Part shown: one piece after another, positions 11,046-18,648 of the stretch
How positions within the stretch are numbered: position 1 is the first letter of the stretch
Layout of the letters: the number at the start of each line of letters is the position of its first letter
Assembly: GCA_900471605.1 (NCBI GenBank)
Contig: UCEY01000002.1
Span: 248,001-312,000 of the forward strand
DNA: 64,000 nt
Direction of reading: 5' to 3'
Origin: Hyphomicrobiales bacterium
GTDB taxonomy: Bacteria > Pseudomonadota > Alphaproteobacteria > Rhizobiales > Rhizobiaceae
Translations under genes and position numbers: made by a program
The notes under the pieces: model-generated
What the model was told of the DNA's origin: nothing
Seen by the model: only the letters and a program-made list of their open reading frames with translations
The model's database searches: none

Positions 11046-12595
11046 GCGACATTCCCCTGTGTGGCGGTGTTCGTTTCATCCGCGCCGAGCCGGATCTTGC
11101 CGGTCGCCGTGCGCGGCAGCGCGTCGCGGAACTCGACGCTTTTCGGTACCATGTAGTCTTCGAGCAATTGCGCGCAGTGGCGGATGATCTCGCGCTCCGT
11201 GAGCGTCACGCCATCTTCCAGCACCACATACGCGCGGATCACCTGGCCGAAGATCGGATCGTCGATGCCGCCGACCGCCGCTTCTCTGATACCGGGCAGC
11301 GCATAGAGCGCGCGCTCGACTTCCTGCGGACTGACCTTTTCGCCGCGTGTCTTGATGATGTCGTCGCGGCGGCTGATGAAATAGAGAAAACCGTCGGCGT
11401 CTGTACGGAAAAGATCGCCGGTGTGCAGGCGCCGTCCGCCCGCGACGGGCGAAAGCGCGCGGACCGAGGTCAGGGCGTTGCCCCAGTAGCCGGCCATCAC
11501 ATGCGGCCCTTCGATGACCAGTTCGCCGATCGTGCCTGCCGGGGCGGGACGCCCGTCCTCGTCGATCACGAAAGCCCTTGTGCCGGGAATGGCGCGGCCG
11601 ACCGAGAGCGGCCGCCGGGAAACTTCTTCTGGCGGCAGATAGGTGGCGCGCAGGCATTCCGTCTGGCCGTACATCAGGAAAAGCCGTGTGTCGGGAAAGA
11701 GCTGCTGCAGCCGCTCGGCAATGGCCGGCGGCATGGCCGCGGCGGCGCTGGTGATGGTGCGCAAATGCGGCAGAAAACCTGGCTCAAGATCCTTGATGCC
11801 GGTAATCAGAGCCGCCATCGGCGGCACCAGCGGGAAACCGGTCGCCTTCACTTCGGCCAGCCGTTCGAGGATCTTGCGCGGGAAGGCGAAGCTTTTTTCA
11901 AGCACCAGCGTGCCGCCGGTCATCACCATCGTGACCACCTGGGTGATGCCGTAGCCGAAGGAGAGAGGCAGGACGCTGAGCACGATGTCGTCGGCCGTGT
12001 TGCCGAGATAGGCGACGATCGCTCCGCAGGCGGCTTCGACATTGGCGTGGGTCAGCATCACGCCTTTCGGCTGGCCGGTGGAACCCGACGTATGGAGCAG
12101 CAGTGCCAGCGCTTCGCTATTCTCGAACGTCCTTGAGGCAGCCGGAACCTCGGAGCCGATCAGGTCTTCGAACCGCAACGCCCGGCCGAGATCGTTACCG
12201 GCATCCGCTTGGGCGACGATTACCAGAGGCCGGGCCGCCGACATCGAAACCGCGGCGTCGACCGTCATCCGCTGACGGGTCTGGGTGATGATAACCGAAG
12301 CACCGGTGCTGGTCAGGATGCCGGAAAGCTTCTCGGCCTTGATCGACGGATAGAGCGGGCAGGGCACGGCGCCCGCCTTCCAGATACCGAAGAAGCTGAT
12401 GACGGCCTGATGGCCGTTGTCCAGCACCATCAGCACCCGGTCGCCTGGTTTGACGCCGCCGCGGGCAAGGCTGGTCGCCAGCCGGTCGGACAGCATGTCG
12501 AGTTCCGCATAGGTCAGCCGGGCGTCGCCCGCGATGAGCGCGGTCTTCGTCCCGAACCGTCTGGCGCTGTCGCGCAGCCTTGCCTCTATGCGCAT
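11042..12595 (-). CDS. AMP-dependent synthetase/ligase (acyl-ACP or acyl-CoA ligase type)
   Basis: A 517-residue adenylate-forming enzyme. Core motifs are LLHTSGSTGQPKGVMLTH (P-loop), LFLMYGQTECLRATYLP, the hinge LHTGDLFRTDADGFLYFISR, DDIIKTRGEKVSPQEVE, and the catalytic Lys in RTATGKIRL. It should activate a carboxylic acid and load it onto CoA or, given the neighbouring carrier protein, onto a phosphopantetheine arm. Its overall layout recalls the ligases that travel with carrier proteins in exosortase/PEP-CTERM and polysaccharide loci, but no exosortase is seen here. It starts ten bases after the carrier-protein gene and overlaps nadE by four bases, forming one operon. Confidence 0.85.
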   Translation of the reverse strand: MRIEARLRDSARRFGTKTALIAGDARLTYAELDMLSDRLATSLARGGVKPGDRVLMVLDNGHQAVISFFGIWKAGAVPCPLYPSIKAEKLSGILTSTGASVIITQTRQRMTVDAAVSMSAARPLVIVAQADAGNDLGRALRFEDLIGSEVPAASRTFENSEALALLLHTSGSTGQPKGVMLTHANVEAACGAIVAYLGNTADDIVLSVLPLSFGYGITQVVTMVMTGGTLVLEKSFAFPRKILERLAEVKATGFPLVPPMAALITGIKDLEPGFLPHLRTITSAAAAMPPAIAERLQQLFPDTRLFLMYGQTECLRATYLPPEEVSRRPLSVGRAIPGTRAFVIDEDGRPAPAGTIGELVIEGPHVMAGYWGNALTSVRALSPVAGGRRLHTGDLFRTDADGFLYFISRRDDIIKTRGEKVSPQEVERALYALPGIREAAVGGIDDPIFGQVIRAYVVLEDGVTLTEREIIRHCAQLLEDYMVPKSVEFRDALPRTATGKIRLGADETNTATQGNVA

Positions 12596-12605
12596 CGGCG
12601 CAGCC

Positions 12606-12860
12606 TCAGGCTGCCGCCAGCTTGGTCGACAGATAGTTGGTCATGTTGTCGATACTGTCCAGGTTTTCCGGGACGATCTCCTCGTCGGCGACGGTAATGC
12701 CGTAGGTCTGTTCCAGGAATGCGATCAGCTCGAGCACGCCGGTGGAATCGATCACGCCGCTTTCGAGCAGCGACTGATTGTTCGAAACCTCCGCGTCGGC
12801 GCGGAACAGGAAGTTCTCGGCAATGAATTCTCGCACGCTGTTTTCGAATGCTTCCGCCAT
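12606..12860 (-). CDS. Acyl carrier protein
   Basis: An 84-residue acidic carrier protein of the phosphopantetheine-binding family. The attachment site is Ser39 in GVIDSTGVLELIAFLEQ; the DSTG form (rather than DSL) is typical of stand-alone carriers paired with AMP ligases. The end EEIVPENLDSIDNMTNYL corresponds to helix III. The start at 12860 has GGAGAGG upstream; an in-frame extension to 12992 is not needed and would add a basic segment. First gene of a three-gene operon with the ligase and the NadE-like protein. The acyl group it carries is not known. Confidence 0.88.
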   Translation of the reverse strand: MAEAFENSVREFIAENFLFRADAEVSNNQSLLESGVIDSTGVLELIAFLEQTYGITVADEEIVPENLDSIDNMTNYLSTKLAAA

Positions 12861-13018
12861 CGCCGGCCCTCTCCACAAGCAGATTTGCCGCGCGGATGAG
12901 GCGCGGTCGATTGAAACGGCATCTTCCGGCCTATCCCTGAACGTTTTGCTAATTTCTAAATGGCTTTTGTCCATAAGCTTAACCGCATCCAAATTCCCGC
13001 CCGGGCGTTGATGCGTCC

Positions 13019-13792
13019 ATGAAGATCGCGACCTTCAATGTGAACGGCGTCAACGCTCGGCTCGGCCTCCTGCTCGAGTGGCTCGAAGAGGCGAGACCGG
13101 ATGTCGTCTGCCTGCAGGAGCTGAAGGCCCCGCAGGAAAAGTTTCCTGCCCGCGCAATCGAAAAGGCCGGTTACGGTGCGGTCTGGCATGGCCAGAAGAG
13201 CTGGAACGGCGTCGCCATCCTGGCGCGCGACGCCGATCCGGTCGAAACGCGCCGCGGCCTGCCGGGCGACCCGGAGGACCTTCACAGCCGCTACATCGAA
13301 GCCGCGGTGCAGGGTGTGCTCATCGCCTGCCTCTATGCCCCGAACGGCAACCCCGCTCCCGGCCCGAAGTTCGCCTACAAGCTCGCCTGGTATGAGCGGT
13401 TCCTGACGCATGCGCAGGCATTGCTGGATACCGGGGTGCCTGTTGTCCTTGCCGGCGACTATAACGTCATGCCCACCGACCTCGATGTCTACAAGCCGGA
13501 ACGCTGGCGGGATGACGCCTTGTTTCGACCCGAGATAAGGGAGGCCTTTTCCCGGCTGCGGGAGCAAGGCTGGACGGATGCAGTCCGCAAGCTGCACCCG
13601 GGCGAACGCATCTACACCTTCTGGGACTATTTCCGGAATGCCTGGGGCCGCGATGCGGGCCTCAGGCTCGACCACCTGTTGCTGAGCCCGTCGATAGCGG
13701 ACCGGTTGCAGGCAGCCGACGTCGACCGCCACGTCCGCGGCCGCGAGCATGCCAGCGATCACGCGCCGGCCTGGATCGAACTCGCCCGCTAG
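13019..13792 (+). CDS. xthA: Exodeoxyribonuclease III
   Basis: A 257-residue exonuclease-endonuclease-phosphatase fold enzyme for base-excision repair; it cuts abasic sites and trims 3' ends. Signatures in order: MKIATFNVNGVNARL (metal Asn), CLQELKAPQEKFP (metal Glu), YAPNGNP, VLAGDYNVMPTDLDVY (catalytic Asp and Asn), LRLDHLLLS and the terminal SDHAPAWIEL with the catalytic His. All these residues are present. Its stop codon overlaps that of the convergent GNAT gene, so the two transcripts must overlap at their ends. The ribosome-binding site is weak (no clear GGAG within ten bases), but the N-terminus matches the family exactly. Confidence 0.93.
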   Translation: MKIATFNVNGVNARLGLLLEWLEEARPDVVCLQELKAPQEKFPARAIEKAGYGAVWHGQKSWNGVAILARDADPVETRRGLPGDPEDLHSRYIEAAVQGVLIACLYAPNGNPAPGPKFAYKLAWYERFLTHAQALLDTGVPVVLAGDYNVMPTDLDVYKPERWRDDALFRPEIREAFSRLREQGWTDAVRKLHPGERIYTFWDYFRNAWGRDAGLRLDHLLLSPSIADRLQAADVDRHVRGREHASDHAPAWIELAR

Positions 13793-14628
13793 GTGAGATC
13801 GATCGCCATTTCGGACTGGGTCAGTCTCCTCTTCCGCCAGCCGACCCGCCGCATGAAATCATTGAGCAGGCCCTCGGGCACGGTCTCGACGATGAAGAGC
13901 TTTCGGCCCGGATAGCGGGCGGCGAGCGCATCGGTCATCAATCGGCCGAGCCCCTGCCTGCGATGGTCGGGGTCGACGGCGAGGCCAAAGATCCGGATAT
14001 CCTTGAGCGTGTCGTCCAGAAGGGCCGCCGCCTTGCCATCGAGCGCGAACCCCTTGAGCGGAGGCCCCAGTCTTTCGAAGCTGCGCGGATCGGTTTGCCA
14101 GGAAAGACCGGCATCCGCGAACTTCGCGAGCATGGCCGCGGCCCTCGTTGCCTCGCATTCCTCCGCGGGCGCCACATCCGGCGCTGCTCGCCGGAGGCTG
14201 CGGTCGAAGCCGACCAGTGTGCGGGTGATGGCGAAGCCGAGCGACAGGTAGAGATCGCGCGCCCGCTCATTGGTGTTGATCACTTCAAGAACAAGCCTGC
14301 GATCGCCTCGCGCCTTTGCCGCCGTGATGGCCTCCAGCATCACGCCTCGGCCAAAACCCTTGCCGCGGATGGTCGGCCCCATGCCGATCGCGCCGACCCG
14401 GGAAACATCACCCCGGCGGCCGATCAGCAGGATGCCGGCGGGTTTTCCGCCCTCGAAATAGACGCGGCTCTCGTCGAGGTCGACATGATCGCGCTCGATG
14501 CGCAACCGCAGCGACGGAACTGTCACGTTCATCGGCACCACATACCCCGAAAAGCCGACCGTGAAGGCCTCGGCCGCGTCTTCCAGGCTGCATTCCGACA
14601 ACCGGCGATGGGAAATGGCGGATGTCAT
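13789..14628 (-). CDS. Tandem GNAT N-acetyltransferase
   Basis: A 279-residue protein with two GNAT halves. The first (about residues 10-140) has the acetyl-CoA motif RGKGFGRG and the usual NERARDLYLSLGF tail. The second (about 150-275) has VDPDHRRQGLGRLM and FMRRVGWRKR. Both A-motifs keep the R/QxxGxG pattern, so both halves might bind acetyl-CoA. Its acceptor cannot be named; related proteins acetylate small amines, peptides or antibiotics. A GGGAGAGAGG site precedes the ATG at 14628. It lies immediately downstream of the D-2-hydroxyacid dehydrogenase on the same strand with about 24 bases between, so the two are likely co-transcribed. Confidence 0.82.
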   Translation of the reverse strand: MTSAISHRRLSECSLEDAAEAFTVGFSGYVVPMNVTVPSLRLRIERDHVDLDESRVYFEGGKPAGILLIGRRGDVSRVGAIGMGPTIRGKGFGRGVMLEAITAAKARGDRRLVLEVINTNERARDLYLSLGFAITRTLVGFDRSLRRAAPDVAPAEECEATRAAAMLAKFADAGLSWQTDPRSFERLGPPLKGFALDGKAAALLDDTLKDIRIFGLAVDPDHRRQGLGRLMTDALAARYPGRKLFIVETVPEGLLNDFMRRVGWRKRRLTQSEMAIDLT

Positions 14629-14652
14629 GACCTCTCTCCCGAGTTTGTCGCT

Positions 14653-15603
14653 TCAGAGCACGTTGGACGGCGAACCCTTTTCGAAATTTTCGACATGGGT
14701 GATGACCTGCGCCCAGAGCGTCTGCATCGCTTCGTCGCTCGCCCAGGCCACATGCGGGGTGAGGATGAAGTTCGGCCGGTCGAGGATCGTCAGCAACGGA
14801 TTGTCCGGCGCCGGCGGTTCCTTGGTCAGCACGTCAAAGCCGGCGCCGCCGATCAGGCCTTCGTTGAGCGCGGTCACGAGGTCCGCCTCGTTGACCAGCC
14901 CGCCACGGGCGGTGTTGATGATCAGCGGGCGCCGCTTCATCTTGCGGAATTCGGGCAGGCCGATCAAGTTGCGGGTCGCCGGCGTCAACGGCATGTGGAA
15001 GGTGATGATGTCGGCGGCTTCCAGCACCTCGTCGAAGGCGGTGTAACCGGGTTCGACCTCTTCCGCATCCTTGCGGGCCGCAAAGATCACCTTCATCCCG
15101 AAGGCCTCGGCGATCTTCGCCACCGACTTGCCGAGCGTACCGCGGCCGAAAATGCCGAGCGTCGAACCGGCTAGGTCCTTGATCGGATGGTTGAAGAAGC
15201 AGAACTGGTTGGCGTGCTGCCATTCACCGGCAATCACGTCCTGACGGAAGCCGACGATCGAGCGGCGGAGCGCGAAGATCAGGCCGAACGTATGTTCCGG
15301 AACGGTGTTGACCGCATAACCACGCACGTTGGAGACGGTTATGCCGCGTTCCTTGGCAAAGGCGAGATCGATCACGTCATAGCCGGTGGCAGCGACTGCG
15401 ATCATCTTCAGCTTCGGGGCATTGGCGATGGATTGTTCGCGCACCGGCGCCTTGTTGGTGATGACGATATCCGCGTCTGCGATGCGGGCAGCCACATCCT
15501 CCGGCGCCGTCTTGCCGTATTCTATCCATTCATGCGCAAAAGCGGGCCGGGTGATCGTCACCGAAGGGCCGATCGTGTCGCGGTCCAGAAATACAACCTT
15601 CAT
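14653..15603 (-). CDS. D-2-hydroxyacid dehydrogenase (NAD-dependent)
   Basis: A 316-residue dehydrogenase that interconverts a 2-oxo acid and the D-2-hydroxy acid, similar to hydroxypyruvate/glyoxylate reductases and C-terminal-binding-like enzymes. It has the Rossmann motif LGIFGRGTLGKSVAKIAEAFG near residues 145-165, the signature HMPLTPATRNLI, the catalytic Arg in INTARGGLVNE, Glu in the following strand and His in TPHVAWAS. The exact substrate is not decided by sequence; glycerate/hydroxypyruvate is a fair guess. The start ATG overlaps the stop of a six-codon upstream frame that owns the strong ribosome-binding site, which suggests coupled translation. Confidence 0.88.
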   Translation of the reverse strand: MKVVFLDRDTIGPSVTITRPAFAHEWIEYGKTAPEDVAARIADADIVITNKAPVREQSIANAPKLKMIAVAATGYDVIDLAFAKERGITVSNVRGYAVNTVPEHTFGLIFALRRSIVGFRQDVIAGEWQHANQFCFFNHPIKDLAGSTLGIFGRGTLGKSVAKIAEAFGMKVIFAARKDAEEVEPGYTAFDEVLEAADIITFHMPLTPATRNLIGLPEFRKMKRRPLIINTARGGLVNEADLVTALNEGLIGGAGFDVLTKEPPAPDNPLLTILDRPNFILTPHVAWASDEAMQTLWAQVITHVENFEKGSPSNVL

Positions 15604-15620
15604 CGCGAAAATTCCTGCAT
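15600..15620 (-). promoter_or_regulatory. Six-codon upstream frame overlapping the dehydrogenase start
   Basis: On the minus strand GGGGAGGAG is followed nine bases later by an ATG that encodes MQEFSR and stops at a TGA sharing bases with the dehydrogenase ATG (ATGA). The gene itself has only a weak GGAA before its start. This layout would make translation of the dehydrogenase depend on reinitiation after the short frame. It may equally be chance. Confidence 0.4.
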
Positions 15621-15723
15621 GATTTGAAACTCCTCCCCAAAACCATGCCGACCTGGACGCTGGCCGGAATGGATTTCTCGTATATCATCCCACCTGAGAT
15701 CCGGAAGGCAAAAGTAACGGAGA

Positions 15724-16842
15724 ATGGTATTGGGCGAAATGCTGAGCCTTGATTGCGTCGTCATCGGCGGCGGCGTGGTGGGGCTCGCGGTGGCTCGAGA
15801 ACTGGCAATGGCCGGCCGTGAGGTCGTGCTTCTGGAGGCTGAACCGCTCACCGGCAGCATCACGTCTTCCCGCAACAGCGAGGTCATTCATGCGGGGCTT
15901 TATTATCCGACCGGCAGTCTCAAGGCCGAACTCTGCGTCGCCGGCAAGCAGAAGCTCTACGACTATTGCCGCGATCGCCACATCCCGCACAAGCGTTGCG
16001 GCAAACTGGTCGTCGCCTCGAACGAGGCCGAGGTCGCCTATCTCGAAAAACTGCTGAAACAGGCGGAAGCCAATGGCGTCGACGATTGCCGGCTGATCGG
16101 CAGCACGGAACTCTTTCGCCTTGAGCCGCAGATCACCGGCTTTGCCGCGCTCGTCTCTCCTTCGACCGGGATCATCGACAGCCATCGGCTGATGGAAGCC
16201 TATGTCGCCGATATCGAATCCCATGGCGGCAGCGTCGTGCTGAACTCGCCCGTCCTCGCCGGCGAGCTTCTGGGCGACACCGTGCGGCTTGCAATCGGTG
16301 GCCTCGATCCCGTGGAGATCGAGGCGAGGCTGGTCGTGAACGCCGCAGGGTTGGATGCCTGGACGATTTCCGGAGGCATGGTCGGTCTCGACCGAAAGAC
16401 GATGCCCGAGCGCCACTATGCGAAAGGCTGCTATTTTTCGCTGACCGGTCGCGCGCCGGCGGAGCGGCTGGTCTACCCGGTGCCGGAACCCGGCGGGCTC
16501 GGCGTCCACCTGACGCTCGATCTTGCGGGGCAGGCCCGTTTCGGCCCGGATGTCGAATGGGTGGAAACGATCGGCTACGACGTCGATCCGCGCCGCGCCG
16601 ACACGTTCTACGGAGCCATCCGCCGTTATTGGCCGCACTTGCCGGACGGCGCCCTGCAGCCCGCCTATTCCGGCGTCAGGCCCAAGGTGGCCGGCCCGGG
16701 TGGCGGCGGGGGCGGCGATTTCGTTATCCAGGGGCCCGAAACGACCGGCCACCCGGCCTATGCCGCGCTTTATGGCATCGAATCTCCCGGCCTGACCGCC
16801 TCCATGGCGATCGCCGAAAGAGTGGCGCGCCTCACGCTCTGA
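15724..16842 (+). CDS. FAD-dependent oxidoreductase, L-2-hydroxyglutarate oxidase-like
   Basis: A 372-residue DAO-family flavoprotein. The N-terminal FAD-binding motif is DCVVIGGGVVGLAVARELA followed by VVLLEAE; then SRNSEVIHAGLYYPTGSLKAELC, which is characteristic of the LhgO/L-2-hydroxyglutarate dehydrogenase group. The C-terminal GVRPKVAGPGGGGGGDFVIQGP closes the FAD site. It should oxidise an L-2-hydroxy acid to the 2-oxo acid. The divergent neighbour acts on D-2-hydroxy acids, so the pair could handle both stereoisomers of related compounds (inference). The ATG at 15724 has GGAG only one base away; the ATG at 15739 is an equally good start and keeps the FAD motif. Confidence 0.85.
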   Translation: MVLGEMLSLDCVVIGGGVVGLAVARELAMAGREVVLLEAEPLTGSITSSRNSEVIHAGLYYPTGSLKAELCVAGKQKLYDYCRDRHIPHKRCGKLVVASNEAEVAYLEKLLKQAEANGVDDCRLIGSTELFRLEPQITGFAALVSPSTGIIDSHRLMEAYVADIESHGGSVVLNSPVLAGELLGDTVRLAIGGLDPVEIEARLVVNAAGLDAWTISGGMVGLDRKTMPERHYAKGCYFSLTGRAPAERLVYPVPEPGGLGVHLTLDLAGQARFGPDVEWVETIGYDVDPRRADTFYGAIRRYWPHLPDGALQPAYSGVRPKVAGPGGGGGGDFVIQGPETTGHPAYAALYGIESPGLTASMAIAERVARLTL

Positions 16843-16850
16843 GGCGCGCC
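16824..16850. terminator. Inverted repeat acting as a bidirectional terminator
   Basis: Perfect 11-base arms GGCGCGCCTCA and TGAGGCGCGCC flank CGCTC. The right arm contains the TGA stop of the FAD oxidoreductase, and the DapA-like gene on the other strand ends five bases later. It lacks a T tract, so it may slow rather than fully stop polymerase. Confidence 0.6.
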
Positions 16851-16854
16851 GATC

Positions 16855-17781
16855 TCAGAATGCCGCGCGCTTGTCGTGCCTTGCGAGCCGGCCGAGCAAG
16901 TAGTCCACCTCGGCCTTGGCGGTCGCCGAAAGCATCTGCGCCGGCTTGCGCTGCGCATCCGAGGTGATGACGCCGCGCCGTTTCAGCACGTGCTTGCGGA
17001 TCGCAAGGCCGATGCCGGCCTGCTGTTCGTAGCGCATCAGCGGCAGATGCGCGTCGAACAGATCATGCGCCTCGTCGCGCTTGCCTGCCACGAAGAGATT
17101 GACCAGTTCCGTCAGCATGTCCGGAAAACCGTAACCGGTCATCGCGCCGTCGGCACCGCGTTCCGGTTCGAAATCGAGGAACAGGCCGCCATTGCCGCAG
17201 AGGATCGAGAAGGGGCGCAGTTCGCCCGCCTTCTGCAGGGCGCGCAGCCTCGAGACCTTCTCAAGCCCAGGCCAATCCTCGTGCTTCAGCATCAGGCAGG
17301 ACGGGTGGTTGGTGATGATCCTGGCGATCACGCCCGGCGACATCACGACCGTCAGCGTCAGCGGATAATCCTGCAGCACCCAAGGCACATCCTCGCCGAC
17401 CGCTTCCACGGCGCCGGCAAAATAATTGACGATCTGGTCGTCGGTACGCAGCGCCGGGGTCGGCGCAATCATCACGCCGGCTGCCCCCATGTCCATCGCA
17501 TCGCGGGCGAGCGAGCGCATGCCGGCAAAGCCGGGCGCCGAGACGCCAACGATGATCGGCACTTTCGCCCGCGACACCACGCGCTTGATGATGGCCCGGC
17601 TTTCGTCCGGCTCCATCTTCGGTGCTTCCCCCATGATGCCCAGAATGGTGATGCCGGTGCAGCCGCTCTCCTCGTAGAAATCCGTCAGCCGGTCGATCGA
17701 GGCGAAATCGATCGATCCGTCTTCGAAGAACGGCGTCGTGGCGATGGCGTAGACGCCTTTGGACTGAATTCCGAATGTCAT
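16855..17781 (-). CDS. Dihydrodipicolinate synthase/N-acetylneuraminate lyase family aldolase
   Basis: A 308-residue TIM-barrel Schiff-base aldolase. It has the pyruvate-binding loop ILGIMGEAPKM (family consensus GTTGE), the catalytic Tyr in VLQDYPLT and the Schiff-base Lys in CLMLKHED. DapA itself is about 292 residues and has a different GTTGES loop, so this is a catabolic member that condenses or cleaves pyruvate-type 2-oxo acids or acts as a hydrolyase. It shares the TAATG overlap with the RraA-like gene, so both are made from one transcript and probably act in sequence. The substrate cannot be named; the LigAB genes nearby suggest a 2-oxo acid from aromatic ring cleavage. Confidence 0.8.
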   Translation of the reverse strand: MTFGIQSKGVYAIATTPFFEDGSIDFASIDRLTDFYEESGCTGITILGIMGEAPKMEPDESRAIIKRVVSRAKVPIIVGVSAPGFAGMRSLARDAMDMGAAGVMIAPTPALRTDDQIVNYFAGAVEAVGEDVPWVLQDYPLTLTVVMSPGVIARIITNHPSCLMLKHEDWPGLEKVSRLRALQKAGELRPFSILCGNGGLFLDFEPERGADGAMTGYGFPDMLTELVNLFVAGKRDEAHDLFDAHLPLMRYEQQAGIGLAIRKHVLKRRGVITSDAQRKPAQMLSATAKAEVDYLLGRLARHDKRAAF

Positions 17782-18485
17782 TACTGGGCATCCTTCCAGG
17801 CTTGGTAGCGGGCCTTGGTTTCTGCGTTCATCGGGTAGAGGCCGGGCAGGGGCACGCCTCGGTCCACCTCGGTCATGATCCAGCCTTCCATGCGCTCCTG
17901 TTCCGGCGCTTCGGCGACGACCGCATCGAGCAGCTTGGCCGGGATCAGCACCGCGCCGTCCTCGTCGACGACGACGATATCATCGGGAAAAACGGCAACG
18001 CCGCCGCAGGTAATCGGCTCCTGCCAGCCGACGAAGGTGAGGCCCGCGACGGAAGGCGGCGCGGCAATCCCGGCACACCAGACCTTCATGCCGCTGCCAA
18101 GCACGCCTTCGGCGTCGCGCATCACGCCATCGGTCACAAGCCCGGCAACGCCGCGCTTCGCCATCCGTGCGCAGAGAATGTCTCCGAAAATGCCGGCATC
18201 GGTGACGCCGAGCGCATCCGCGACCGCGATGCAGCCTTCCGGCATCGCCTCGATCGCCGCGCGCGTGGAGATCGGCGAGGCCCAGCTTTCCGGCGTCGCG
18301 AGGTCCTCGCGCGCAGCGACGAAACGCAGGGTAAAGGCCGGGCCGACGACGCGGCCCTGGCCGGGCTTCAGCGGCTTCGTTCCGCGCATCCAGACATTGC
18401 GCAGGCCCTTTTTCAAAAGCACCGTGGTCAGCGTGGCGGTGGAGACGCCTTTCAGCGTCTCGATGATCTTGGGGTCCAGCGGCAT
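17781..18485 (-). CDS. RraA-family protein, possible 4-hydroxy-4-methyl-2-oxoglutarate/CHA aldolase
   Basis: A 234-residue member of the RraA/LigK fold. It has the metal-site pattern GLVTDGVMRDAEGV (Arg-Asp pair) and the terminal DEDGAVLIP. RraA proper is about 160 residues and lacks the N-terminal extension seen here (residues 1-60), while class II pyruvate aldolases of the HMG/CHA type are longer, about 230. So an aldolase that splits 4-carboxy-4-hydroxy-2-oxoadipate or similar to pyruvate is more likely than RNase regulation. First gene of a two-gene minus-strand operon, divergent from the MetE-core gene. GAGGAG precedes the ATG. Confidence 0.75.
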   Translation of the reverse strand: MPLDPKIIETLKGVSTATLTTVLLKKGLRNVWMRGTKPLKPGQGRVVGPAFTLRFVAAREDLATPESWASPISTRAAIEAMPEGCIAVADALGVTDAGIFGDILCARMAKRGVAGLVTDGVMRDAEGVLGSGMKVWCAGIAAPPSVAGLTFVGWQEPITCGGVAVFPDDIVVVDEDGAVLIPAKLLDAVVAEAPEQERMEGWIMTEVDRGVPLPGLYPMNAETKARYQAWKDAQ

Positions 18486-18564
18486 GAATTCTCCTCGCGA
18501 ATATTAGGTGCCGTCCTGGCGGGCGGCGGGCGATATTCGTTCGCGGCTTTCCGTTCGTCAAGGA

Positions 18565-18614
18565 AACAACGTAGCCGTCGTTGTTGACATGACGGCGATC
18601 TGTCAAGGTATAAT
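18565..18614 (+). promoter_or_regulatory. Promoter and overlapping palindromes of the MetE-core gene
   Basis: A TTGACA at 18584-18589 and a perfect TATAAT at 18609-18614 are separated by 19 bases, longer than the ideal 17. Two inverted repeats overlap this promoter: AACAACG / CGTTGTT (18565-18571 and 18579-18585) and TTGACA / TGTCAA (18584-18589 and 18601-18606). A repressor bound here would block the -35 and spacer. The region lies between this gene and the divergent RraA-like gene, so it could control both. Confidence 0.5.
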
Positions 18615-18648
18615 GGATTTCAACAATGGCACATGGGAGGATGAGACA

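Noticed and set aside
12861..12992. Longer N-terminus for the acyl carrier protein
   Set aside because: Adds a basic extension unlike carrier proteins; the shorter start has GGAGAGG.
17781..18485. Reading the RraA-like protein as an RNase E regulator
   Set aside because: It is longer than RraA and sits with a pyruvate-type aldolase and LigAB genes, which fits an aldolase better.
18508..18648. Longer N-terminus for the MetE-core protein
   Set aside because: The ATG lies within a perfect -10 box; the TTG with GGGAGGA is better.
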